Of a stretch of DNA of 64,000 nt, positions 11,202 through 33,100 are shown in pieces. The notes beneath the pieces are model-generated. The model did no database searches and was not told where the DNA came from. It worked only from the letters and a program-made list of their open reading frames with translations. The stretch is taken from positions 5,395,001 through 5,459,000 of the forward strand of contig CAUEEP010000743.1 in the NCBI GenBank assembly GCA_958450365.1, given 5' to 3'. The translations under genes were made by a program, and so were the position numbers. The stretch's first letter is position 1. Each line of letters opens with the position of its first letter. The stretch comes from Mesorhabditis belari. Taxonomy: Eukaryota > Nematoda > Chromadorea > Rhabditida > Rhabditidae.

Positions 11202-12170
11202 TATATGGAAAAAGAATCAATAATCTAGCTGGTGGGATTGAACTCGTGACTAGGATAGGATCTAGGATCTTAGCCAGTCGGCCATGAGGCTCGTTTGCGG
11301 TTTACCTGATTTCCCACATAACATCCCGCACATTAGTCATAGATTTTGTGATGTGGGTGAGCCGTTGTGTAGTAATAATAGAGGGGTCGGCTCCCGACGC
11401 CGACGTTTTTTCCCAGTCCCAGTAAAGGAATTGGCGTGTCTAATGGCTGACGGTCTAATGTTAGTTGTCTGATGGCTAACTATCTAACTACCACTTAAAA
11501 GCCAAGTTTGCCTTTGTCTTTACTTTTACTCTTTTTCCAAATTTTCATCAAGACTTCAAGAAGATCGTTAGATGTAGATGGGCAAAATCTGACTATAATA
11601 GGTTTCTAAATTGTCTACCATTTAGAAAACTCATTGCTCGAGAAAAAAAAAATGAATAACTCTAATGATGAATACGGTATGTCGGTATTGTTCACAAGTT
11701 ACAAAACTCTTGCGATTTACCCTTTTCCAAATTGTTGATAAAGGAGTGCTGGATTTTGTGTCGTGAGACGGCGAATTTCTATTGACAATGGAGATGACAA
11801 TGGAGATGACAAACAAGTGACCGATTGACCGATTGACCAATTGACTCTTCTTCGATTGACCGAACATTCTTCACAAAAAACATCCCACTCATTTCTTTGA
11901 TCTCAACATTCTCCACAAATAGCAAGAGTTGCAATAAACATTTTTTAAGAAACTTTAGCAAAATATAAATTTTTAACTGATTTAACTAATCTTATTAATC
12001 ATCATGTTTTGAAATTGATTTTTTTTGGTCTTAATGTGATTTTTGATCAATTGAATTCTTTTTCGAATCAACACAAACATCTAAAAGCAATATCGTTTTC
12101 TTTTGGTTTATTGTGCAATGCCTGTTAACAAAATAAAGTAGATTACAGATGAAAACTAATAAAGTAAATG

Positions 12171-12467
12171 AGTACTAATGTAAACTAGTATTCGAAGTAC
12201 TTCCCGATCTCTTAAATGAAAGTATTGTCGGTGTAGCTCACTGGTAGAGTAGTACTAATGTAAACTAGTATTAGGAGTATTTCCCGATCTCTTAAATCAA
12301 AGTATTTTCGGTGTAGCTCACTGGTAGCGTAGTACTAATGCAAACTAGTATTAGGAGTATTTTTCGATCTCTTAAATGAAAGTATTGTCGGTGTAGCTCA
12401 CTGGTAAAGTAGTACTAATGTAAACTAGTATTCGGAGTCCTTTCCGATCTCTTAAATGAAAGTATTC
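12171..12467 (+). repeat. 80-bp tandem repeat carrying a Pol III A-box-like motif
   Basis: Period 80 bp, set by AGTACTAATG at 12171, 12251, 12331 and 12411; 3.7 units. Each full unit contains GGTGTAGCTCACTGGTAGAG, a near-perfect tRNA D-arm/A-box. No B box is visible. Confidence 0.8.
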
Positions 12468-12960
12468 CATTGTGGTGAGCCTGGGAAAGTTTCGGATTCC
12501 TATTCCTTTCGGACTAATCGAATTCCGAGTGAAGGTTCAGATTCATGCAGCCTTCCCCTTCTTTTTCTTTTCTCACTAAATCAGTCCTCATTTTTCTTAT
12601 CAATTTCTTTTCGATGGATTCTTCTGAATTATTTGATCGCTCCTTTCGTCTGTCTGATTTCTCCTCACCAATTTCTCTTATTTTTTTTCCTTCACTTTCC
12701 CAAATAAATCACTTCTTTATTGCTTTGAAATGGTTTTTAATCAAAAAAAAAAAAATGAATGAGTTAAGAATTTCTAGTTTTAAGCAAAATCTTTCTAGTC
12801 TACTGTTTACCTTTTAGTAAACATCTTTCATTAGTAATTTCATTATAAACATTAGTAAACATCTTTCATTTTGAATTTCTTCTTTTAGAAAATGAATTGT
12901 TTGCTTAAATGTAGAAAATAATTTATTGCAAAGCTTACGAAACTCCTGTACAAAGCCTTT

Positions 12961-13340
12961 AACTTAAAGATTGTTCTGTATTGTCAAATCATTGTGAATT
13001 CATTCATTTCAGAATACTGTACACTTGAATATCTTTAAACAATCTTCAGACAGATTTCTTGACGAGATTTCTTCACTCATCTAGTTACTGGGTTTTCTCG
13101 GCAAAACAAATTACCCATTCGAATCCTTTTGAATGACTCTTTGTCAACTTAAAGATTGTTCAGTATTATCAAATCATTGTGAATTCATTCATTTCAGAAT
13201 CCTGTACACTTGAATATCTTTAAGCAATCTTCAGACAGATTTCTTGGCGAGATTTCTTCACTCATCTAGTTACTAGGTTTTCTCGTTTTCTTGGTGAAAC
13301 AAATTACCCACTCGAATCCTTTTGAATGATTCTTTGTCAT
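12961..13340. repeat. Tandem duplication, 185-bp unit
   Basis: 12961-13145 and 13146-13340 are near-identical direct copies beginning AACTTAAAGATTGTTC and containing CATTTCAGAAT and ACTCATCTAGTTACT. No coding signal. It lies upstream of the NCLX gene. Confidence 0.85.
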
Positions 13341-13749
13341 TATTCAAAACACATGTGGTCAAGCAATGTAAAAACGATCACTTCAAAGATTTTAAAGATT
13401 GAACTTTCATTTAAACAAAAACTGTCTCTTTTGATAAATTGCTTTTTAAGGTATTCGTGAATCTCAAGATCTTTCTTTTATATCTTTTTCTTAACCAAAA
13501 GTTTTACAGTTACAGTTTAGTTTTACAGTTTTTAAGCTTGATAAACTTGATCTTATTAAAGTTTTCTAAAATTTTTGAGAGTATTAGATGAATGAATCTC
13601 TTTCTCTTATCGATACGTCATTTATTCTCTCCTCTTCTTCTTCTTTTTTTGATTATTCACCTTGTTTTTGCCAGATGAAACGAGAGAAATCGGATCTTTT
13701 ACTACAGTAAATAAAAGCTTAAAATAATTGACATTTTAGGCAATAAACC

Positions 13750-23711
<9,962 letters not shown>

Positions 23712-23951
23712 GAAGCGGCTCTTTCAACATATGCGAATTTGATCATTTTTTAAGGCATGGGGATTTTTGGTTACGATAAGCCTACTTTTTTTTGGGCTGT
23801 CACAAAAAGAATCAGAAATTTTCTAAATTTTGACTCTAATAATACATGTATTTGATTTTATTGTTGAAATTTTGGATCCTTAAAATTAGCTATGAATACA
23901 GTTTCTATCAATAACATTTATAGTTCTTCAGATTTTGTTAGAGGTTTAGAC

Positions 23952-24381
23952 TACCGTAAATACTGTAATAGTACCGCAGCCCCATAATGAGGGTGCGGAG
24001 TGTTGCGTAGTCTAGCTTTGAACGAATTTTTCTCGACACTGGTTTATGCTACAATAGCAATAAAATTATCAAAAAATAGCCCTGAATTTCAGCTATTTTT
24101 TGATACCAAAGACGCATTTTTTGAAAGCACGGGCGCCTTGAAAAAAATGCAATACAAAAAAACTTTTGCGACTACGCGACTGTACGAGGAGGGTGGGGTA
24201 CTATTACAGTATTTCCGGTACTGTAATAGTACTATTACAACTGAAATTCAGGGCTATTTTTTGATACCTAAGCGCGCATTGTAGCATAAACCAGTGTCGA
24301 GAAAAACTCGTTCAAAGCTAGACTACGCAACACTTCGCACCGTCATTATGGGGGTGCGGTACTATTACAGTATTTACGGTA
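23952..24381. mobile_element. MITE family B, two copies fused or nested
   Basis: One full copy (23952 to about 24221) is followed directly by a second right half that ends TTTACGGTA at 24381. An internal GGTACTGTAATAGTACTATT marks the junction. Confidence 0.8.
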
Positions 24382-26419
24382 ATTAATCTATACTTACAAG
24401 TACATCCGCGACTCTTCTAAAATCGAATTCTTAACTGTATCCTTAAATGAAGACTTAAATGAAGGCTATAATGTTCGAAAAAGTACTATTGGAAAATTTT
24501 GCTATATCAAAAGTCTTGGTGTATTCATGTTTTGTGTATTGTTTCACATAAAAATTTCATATTTTCTCTGTAGCTTTGAAAACAATTCTCATAAACGGGT
24601 ATTCTTTTTGATTGATTTTTTGATCTTTGAAATAGCTGAAATATACTTTGCTTTAAATTGTTTAAAACCAATAAAAGTTTACTTTAAATAGTTCAAAACA
24701 AAAAGAAATGCTTTCTTTCTCTGCATGTAACTTGCTTGCTTCAAATTAAATAAATTTATTTCAAGAGAAAACACAAAAAAAAAAATGAACGAAAATAGTA
24801 AGAATTCACGCGGTATGGACATTTGAAATGAATAGGAAAATGAACACGAAATGATTTTTGGGAAAATTTTACGGAGAATGAGGTCTACGCTAGGTGGCGA
24901 GTGCGGTTTACGGTATTTGCCTTTAACTTGATTAATCGTACACTATGAGATATAAGCTTTTTTTTAAAAACCTGGCATCACTACAGTACCGTAATCCCTC
25001 TGTCTCTCCACCAATCGACCCTTTGCTAGTCGGCTTGCTTAGTAAAGAAGCTAGTGTCAAATCGAATTTTATATTAAGTAGATTTGAAGATTTAATGAAT
25101 CCGATTTCTCTATCGTATTCTTCGTTTTTAAATCCCTCTACTATTAAATCCATATCATTTTCTATTTTACACTAAACTTTTTCGATAAGCAAGCCCACTT
25201 GGTAGTGATAAATATTTGTAAATAATTTTTCACAAATTCATAAACAATTTTTCTCTAACGAGCGCTAAACGAATTTTTCTCTAGCTGGCTAAAAAAAATT
25301 GTAAAAAGAGGAAATTCGAAGGGGAAATGAAGAAAAAAAAAAGTTATAGACTTTTTGAGACGACCTGATGTGGGAAAGAAGAGAAAAAAAGTGGAGATGG
25401 AAACATTTTTGGGGAGAAATATATAAGGGAGACGAGATATCACAAGGTAGAGCTGAATGATGTTTGAAATGATCAAAAATGGATTAAAAAAAAAAAAGAA
25501 AAGAGGGTAGAATACGGTTAGATCTTACAGATTGGGTCAGTCAAGGGCTAGTCTCGCCTAGCCTGACCAGCTTCGTTCAGAGTCTGTCAATTAAGCCATC
25601 TATGTTCTGAATACAATTCACTTTTCATTATCTATAATTCTATAAACCAATTTGCTGGATGTAACCGAATTGTACCAAAAACGTTGAAGAAATTGAAGAA
25701 GGGTACACTGGCCGGAAGAGACTGATAAACAAAGAAAATGAGACATTTTTTTCTTTAACCAAAGGGTAAATTTATAAAGAGAATGATGGAAATTTACAAG
25801 ATTTAAACAAAAATTTGTTTCAGCTTAGGGCTTAGAGGTTGTTTGACAAAAAAAGAAATATCTGGGTTTTTCCACCTGGCGCACTAGCGAAATCGCTTGA
25901 GAACTTGAATTTTTTTTTGAAGTAAAAGCAAAACTTTTCCCTCAAAAGCTCTCAGAAATTTTGACTCCTAATGAATGCAAAAAAAATTGCAAATAGAATC
26001 GATTTTTTTTCTTGTATTGGGGAGAAGGGTTGAGGCAAGAATGAATTTAAAGAAAAAAAAAACAATGAATCGAAAAAGATGAACCGATAATATTCACATC
26101 CACAACAGAAAACACATTTTTTGTTTCACCTCTACACAAAGGAGAATCTCCATTCGATCAAAAAAAAAAAGAAGAAATTGTAAGTATAAATGGGGTAGAA
26201 GATTGAAAATGAAACGAAAACTAAGTAATAGATGTATGAAAAGCGAGAAATTTTGTGTACACGAGCGGAATTTGAGGAAATATAGGGGTGAAGGGTCGTG
26301 TACACATGGCACACGGGGATTGACCCTGTCTGTCGATATGAGCTGACAATGAGGATGAGTTGCAGGAATCTAAAGATAAAGGAATAGATTTTTATAATTA
26401 ATAAGTAAGGTATAAAGCT

Positions 26420-26500
26420 CTGGTGACAACGGGATACGTGCCGGTGTACTAAACTCTGCCGGTAAACGAGAGGTCGCGGGTTCGAATCCCAGCCCCTACC
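26420..26500 (+). repeat. tRNA-like element
   Basis: A clear T-arm/B-box GCGGGTTCGAATCCCAGC is followed by CCCTACC. The 5' acceptor strand that should pair with CCCTACC is not found at the right distance, so this is tRNA-derived, not a functional tRNA. Confidence 0.5.
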
Positions 26501-26553
26501 ATGTTTTGTATTCCCAGCCTTAACCCATAAAAGAACCATTAAACTCATAGCTA

Positions 26554-26699
26554 CAGTCGACTCTCTCTATAACGAAACTCTAAATAGCGGAAAACTCTAT
26601 ATAACGGAATGGAATTTTGACGCTAAGCTATTTATAACGGCACTCTATACAACGGAAAATTTTTTTGCTCCCTTCCATTCGGTTATAGAGAGTTGACTG
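26554..26699. mobile_element. Tigger/pogo-like MITE
   Basis: Inverted ends CAGTCGACTCTCTCTATAAC and GTTATAGAGAGTTGACTG, flanked on both sides by TA. These ends and the TA target are typical of pogo/Tigger-derived MITEs. The inside repeats CTATATAACGG-like blocks. Confidence 0.82.
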
Positions 26700-27114
26700 T
26701 AGTTAGATTCAAGACTATTTCCTTGCCTAGAATAGTTACAGTTTGTTATGATATCTAAACTCTGTCCAACTAGTAAAGAGTTTAGATAAAGTCGGCTTAA
26801 TTTAGTTGTTTAGTTTTCAGGACAAATTCTAGGGCAAAAAACGATAGAATTCAAGCGTATCCCGCTCGTTTTTATCAAGCTATTGTCCCTAAAATTGACT
26901 ATAATAAACACGATTACAACTTTATCAATAAAACTTTGTAACCATTAGACTAGTTGGATTCAAAACTATTTCCTTGTCTAGAATAGTTATAGATTTCTAT
27001 GCGTAGTTCAACATTGCTTTGAACAAAACTTATTTAAGCCAGAAGAAACAAAGCTTTTGCTTAATAAAATAGCTTAATATGATCCAGTCAAAAGTTATTT
27101 TATTGTAACCAAAC

Positions 27115-30100
27115 CTACCACAATCCCTCTTGTTTCTCTTTTCGACAGTAGAGTTCCTTGAGCGTCTTGAGCTCCTCGATGAGCGCCTTGTTTTGATTCT
27201 CCAACACAGCCACTCGATTCTCCAAACATTTCACATATTCCTAAAGTTTTTAGTTTTTAAAACTTTTCTTTATTTCCTTTTTCCTACCTTTTTCTTCCTT
27301 CTGCATTCTTTGGCGGCTTCTCGATTCTTTAATAGTCGAACCTAGAAGAAACGAGTTTTTGGAAAACAATTTTATTTCTAACTATAGCAGATATGAAGCT
27401 CTGCAAACAATAACCTATTCTCCTTAAGGAAATAAAACTTTAGCCAACCTGTCGTTTCCTGGTCGACTCATCTTCACCTAACCCTCCAGGGCCTCCAAGT
27501 CTCGACGAGACGGGTGAAGGGGAAGAGTTGTATCCAGAAAGGAGTTGTTGTTGCCAGTCTATGATATCTAAAAGAATTTTTAACTTAAAAACTTTAAATC
27601 TAATTTTAGTTTACGTTTTAAGAAAATGCAACTCACTTTGTCCTACATGATTGGCAAAAGGGTTGGCGGCCAGATCGCCCATCGGTGGCTTTAATCCATG
27701 CAGGTCAGCGCCCGGGAGCAACAAACTTAAATTTCTTGTTGTTTATATTATAATAGATTAAACAAATAATATAACTAAATATTATACTAATAGATACTAA
27801 ATAATACTAAATAATACTAAATAAAAATCAATACTATATAAAACTAATAAAATATATTATGAAATGTAAGAAATTACTCGGCATTTCCCGACGGGGTTAA
27901 TAATACTTTACTAATAAACTAAATAAGATTTAAAGAAAAAGAAATACTATATAAAACTAATAAAATATATTATGAAATATTACCCGGCACTTCCCGAGGG
28001 GGTACCCTGACCGGGCAATTCGTGTTGAGAAGACGTGGGCGTCAGTTGGCGACCTTGGGAAGCGGCTACCTAAAGAGAGAACGCTTATCTTATCTGCATT
28101 TTATCAAATCGATCCCTCTTATGTCGAAAAAGACAACAAAAGAGCTATAGATTTGGGAAAAGAACTAACCACGGCCGCCGCAAGTGCTGCAGGATTGTAG
28201 TCTAAATGGAGCTGCGGCTGGAGATCGCCGTTGAGAGGAAACTGAAAATAAGAAAATTAATGATACGTTGAAAAAAAACGAATAAGTTCCTGTAATTATT
28301 ACCGCGAGACCGTGTGGAATAGCGGTAGACGAGGGCGGTGGGAGGAGCGATGTGCCGAGAGGAGAATCGTATGGAGAAGCTGATGGCCCAGGCAAACCTC
28401 GAGCTGATGGGGGGATCTAAAAAAAAAAAATTTTGTTTATCAGAAGATTGTAGACGTTTTTCTAAAAATGAGAAAGGTTATCAAAATCACGATTAAACGT
28501 CAAAAGTGAGCAAAGTGAAAAAGAGAAAAGCGATGGGAGAGTGTGTAAAGTGACGCGAGAAAGTGTTGATCAGAGATGGGGAGAAGGAGGCTGGAAAATG
28601 ATCGGGTAAATGGGTGATCGGGCGTCACTTGGATTCCCGCGGAAAAGCGGTAACACAGCCTACCCAAACTCTCAGCCATTCGAACAACTCTCGAAAAGAA
28701 AAACGTTTGCAAATACCCGATCACACACACATGAGAGAGGGCACGTCATAAAGATAAGACACAACTCTCTCTTTCCCCGCATGTGCTTCAATTCTAGCGT
28801 TTTTCTCTGCATCATCTTTTCTTTAAAAAAGAAAAAAAAAAGATTTCTTTTTCTTCAAAAAAGTAAATTCTTGGATAAGAAACTTTTCCCGTTTTTTGAT
28901 GTTTAAATTGACAAAAAATAACTTCTAAAGCCTGCTTCCGCCTCTCTTTTCGCTTAGAAACTGCCTACGCTTAGAAAATTTGAAAAATAAATTTCGGGAT
29001 GAGTAAGATCGATAAAGAATTTCAAATAAAAAAAATATTGGCTACAAAAAAAAACATTTCTAAAACAGAAAATTTTGTAATAGCAGCTTAATCTAGCCGT
29101 ATAAACGATAAACGTCACCTTTTCCAATAAAACTGTGCAAATAAAAGCGCCGAGAAGAATTTTCTTCAAAGATTTTTTTTTGTCATATGACTCGAAATTG
29201 TGGACTCTATTTAATCTTGAATTGAAAAAAAAAGCAAAAAAAAAGCAAAGAAAAAAAAAGCGCGCCGTCTCGTACAATTAACTTTTCTATAAGCAGAAGG
29301 AATCGAGTTTTATAATGAATAAGGCTTCAATTTCTCCTGGGGTCAAAAAAGCATAATGAATATTTAATCATAATTTTCCCTTCAAAAATCACAACGAATT
29401 AATCAGTGTTTTGAAAGGAAAAAAAAATTAATAAAAGAGTGAAAAATAGCAGGTGAAAAAAGTTGAAAAAAAGATGAAAAAGAGTGAATTTTTTTTGATG
29501 CTTTTCGAGGAAGATGTGGAAAACGGGTAGAGGATTAGCAAAAAAAAAGGGGGGAAAAAGCAGTTCATCGTTTCTTAGTAACCAAGAGCTGGGCATAAAA
29601 AAAAGAAGAGAAAAAGGGGCAATTAATGACAATGAGAATTTGTGAAAAGAGATCTAATCACTGCATTTTTATCGTTTGAAAAGGAAAAGGAAATAAACAG
29701 CACTTAATCCATACCTTTTTTTTCATAATTAGGGTTGTCTATTGGGATGGACTCGTGATTTTCAGCCTTTTTTTTTGAATAAAAAGCGTTGTTTGATCAA
29801 GAGTAAACGTTTTTTTTTTCTCTCAGGAGAGTCTAATTAGAAGGGAAAACTGTTGAGGAAGTCAAATATGAATGATGTCATATGGAAATGTTTAAAGAAA
29901 ACAAGTTCATTCAAATTTTGAAATCGAATAGATTTTGATCTCATTAAAGTTTCATTTGTTGACTCAATGAACTAGAATGAGTAACAAGATGTTGAAATAT
30001 CAAAAATTAGAAAAAAATGTCTGTAAGATACAGTAAAAACTCGAATAGAACGACCCTCTAGAGGAGCGTCGCGTAGTCTAAGTTTACTCTCAAACAAACG

Positions 30101-33100
30101 CTCATATCTCGATACGAGTACGTTTGTTTCTGTGCGCTTAGGTATCAAATTAAAGTAGAGAGGATGGGTGACTTTTTGAGATATAACACTTATTTTTAAC
30201 TTTAACCAGTGCTTAGGAAAAAATGATTAAAAAGTGGCAAAAGAGCCGATTTTTGCCGATTTTCAATCATTTTTTCCTAAGCACTGGCTAAAGTTAAAAA
30301 TAAGTGTTATATCTCAAAAAGTCACCCATCCTCTCTACTTTAATTTGATACCTAAGCGCACAGCAACAAACGTACTCGTATCGAGATATGAGCGTTTGTT
30401 TGAGAGTAAACTTAGGCTACGCGACGCTCCTCTAGGGGGTCATTCTATTCGAGTTTTGACGATAATCTTAGAAAAGCTATCTAATTGCTAGCAAAGCTTA
30501 AACTGGTTGGAAATAAAGAATGGTAAAAGTTGGAGAGTACTCATTTAATTTATGGCTAAATTTATCAAGCTGCTTGCTCAACTAATAACAATAAAAACAA
30601 AGCAAGTCAGCTAATAACTATAAAAACGAAATCGAATCTAGGAGAGATGAATTTGAGCTAAGAGAGATCTAGGAAATGATGCGAAGATCATCAAGGGTAA
30701 AGAGAAGGAGAAGAGAAGGAGAAGAGAAGGAGAAGAGAAGGAGAAGAGAAGGAGAAGAGAAGGAGAAGAGAAGGAGAAGAGAAGGAGAAGAGAAGGAGAA
30801 GAGAAGGAGAAGAGAAGGAGAAGAGAAGGAGAAGAGAAGGAGAAGAGGAACCTCTGTGAATGATGGATGCCCTCTCTTTTCTCTTTTCTCATTTCTCATA
30901 CCGAAAAGGGTAAATCGCTACAAATCGTCCCGTTTTTCTGCTAGAAAATATCGCTCCCCTTGCGTATTGCTTTTTATGAAAAATGCGGCCGTTTTGTAGT
31001 ATTTTGAGCAGCAGAAAGGGATCATCAAGTTCCAAAGTTTCTACGTCAAAGAGATTTGAGAATGATTGTTAGAAGATGACTCGAGATATCTATTTTCTAT
31101 TTTGAACATATCATTTGTTTACCTGGACATGTAGAGGCAAGGGTGGTGGCTCGTTAGATGCGGGTGGCGTATCCTCGGGCTCTTTCTTCAGATTCTTGTC
31201 GGCTGTCTCCAAATCTTTCAGAATCATTCTAAAATTTGAAAACTGAATTTATCTCTCAATTACACGCAAATATTGACGTTTGTTTTTCTACCAGAAAATA
31301 ACTATCGACTTTTGGTTTAGACCTTGATTACAAGTAGCTTTAGATTTTGTTTACAAGTAGCTTTAGATCTTGATTACAAGTAGCTTTAGACCTTGATTAC
31401 AAGTAGCTTTAGATCTTGTTTACAAGTAGCTTTAGATCTTGATTACAAGTAGCTTTAGACCTTGATTACAAGTAGCTTTAGACCTTAATTACAAATAGCT
31501 TTAGACCTTGATTACAAATAGCTTTAGACCTTCTACTGATAGAGAATCATCGAATTTACCAAAACATTTTTCATTTCTACGAAATGATTCATTTAAAAAA
31601 ATAAAAATCGATAACTTTATTAGTCATTTTTCTTTGAAAATAATTCGATTTAAGGTTTTTATAAGATTTTGTAAAAGAAATTTAACAGTAAATTTAGTCT
31701 AATAATTGGTAAAGATAGCTAGAAAAGTTGGACAAAGTCGAGGGGGAAATCTAGATGCCAAATCTAGCCTAATATCAGAAAGTTGAGCTTTGGAATACCT
31801 CTGCCACAATAGAGGATTCATTAGTGGACTTTGTTGTACATGGTATGATGCAAGTAACTCGATGAGACACGATGGTGAATCCATCTCTGCTGGAGACTGA
31901 ATATTCGCGGGCAATGAGGCAAGAGATCGCGGTGATCGAGGCGTTGAAGGGTGCACCACTCCGCACACCGCAGCCATCAACAAAAGCAAGAATTTTGCGA
32001 GCGAATTTGGTTTTCTTAACAGGAAATGAATGATTCAAAAGTGAAAAGGAGAAAGGAGGACAAAGAGAAAAAAGAGCAAAAAATGATTTCAGATTTGAGC
32101 TATCATCTGACAAATGGTCAGGGCACAGTTATTTTGTTTTTAAAATCACTGATAATTTCTGAGAGATTTCTGAAAATAGCATCACTGTGTAAGTGCTTTT
32201 CGAAGGACGAAAAGAAGAAGAAGAAGATGGGAAAAAAAAGGGGGAGTCGATCCCTATGTGCTGATAGGGAAGGGGTGGATCGACTGAAGAGATGACCACC
32301 TCTTTAATAGCTTCTGCAAATGGCAAAGCAAAGCTTCATGAAATATTTCATTTTCCCGTTTTCATTTCGATTTTTCCATAAATCAACGAACTAATGTAAA
32401 AGAAAAGGAAAAGATTTCAAAACTTTTTTACAATTTTTAACTGGATATGAGTTGTTTAAATATAGGTGAGTAGTTAATGAGTACGCTTTTACGATTTCGA
32501 GAGATGAGAGCAAAGAAAAACACTGTGTTTTTGACCTTTTCGATTTCAGTTTTGCACAGAGAATTGTGGAGAAAGTTATTGGGGTGGGGGAAAAGACAAG
32601 GAAGAAAACAAGTGATTGGCGAACGGGAAAACTTTTACTCTCATTTTTTTTGCACTCCCAGAATAGCAAGATCATGTTTGGTCAAATGTTGTTGAAAAAA
32701 TCCGAGAGCTAGAGTTTTGTGGGCTGGTTTTTGACGACTCATCTTTATAACAATGCAATTGAGAGTTGAAAAATGCAATAGACAAGCTGTAGACATTTAT
32801 AGACAGCTATAGACATCTATAGACAAGCTATAGACATCTATAGACAAGCTATAGACATCTATAGACAAGCTGTAGACATTTATAGACAGCTATAGACAAG
32901 CTGTAGACATTTATAGACAGCTATAGACATCTATAGACAGCTATAGACATCTATAGACAGCTATAGACATCTATAGACAACTTTAAAGCTATAGACAACT
33001 ATAAAGCTATATACATTAGATTTCAAACGAATCTCATGACTCGGGAAAATGGTTAAAGCCGTGAAAACATGATGCTTGGGATTGCGTGTTGTGACCTTAT

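Larger units (their letters stand above)
8716..13749. other. Repeat-rich intergenic region
   Basis: AATAAA at about 8967 may end the pseudo-helicase transcript. The rest holds a mariner relic, MITE fragments, a second MITE family, a tRNA-like element at about 11228-11285 (minus), tandem repeats of 80 and 185 bp and AT-rich sequence. No other gene is visible. Confidence 0.6.
23712..27114. other. Intergenic region between NCLX and crh-1
   Basis: The first 240 bp are the NCLX 3' flank, duplicated at 48322-48545. A double MITE B follows, then AT-rich sequence without coding signal, a tRNA-like element at about 26420-26500 (plus strand, GCGGGTTCGAATCCCAGC) and a Tigger-like MITE. The two genes converge here. 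Confidence 0.6.

Noticed and set aside
12456..12707. FHCGEPGKVSDSY, reminiscent of a retroviral-type CCHC zinc knuckle
   Set aside because: Two Cys and the His of the knuckle are missing and no gag, protease or reverse transcriptase frame is nearby.
26420..26500. Functional tRNA genes (also 14664, 36817, 37298, 50572)
   Set aside because: A and B boxes are good but acceptor or anticodon stems do not pair, and several occur as related copies, so they fit tRNA-derived repeats better.
30638..30999. Overlapping frames over the GAGAAGGAGAAG array
   Set aside because: Simple-sequence artefact on both strands.
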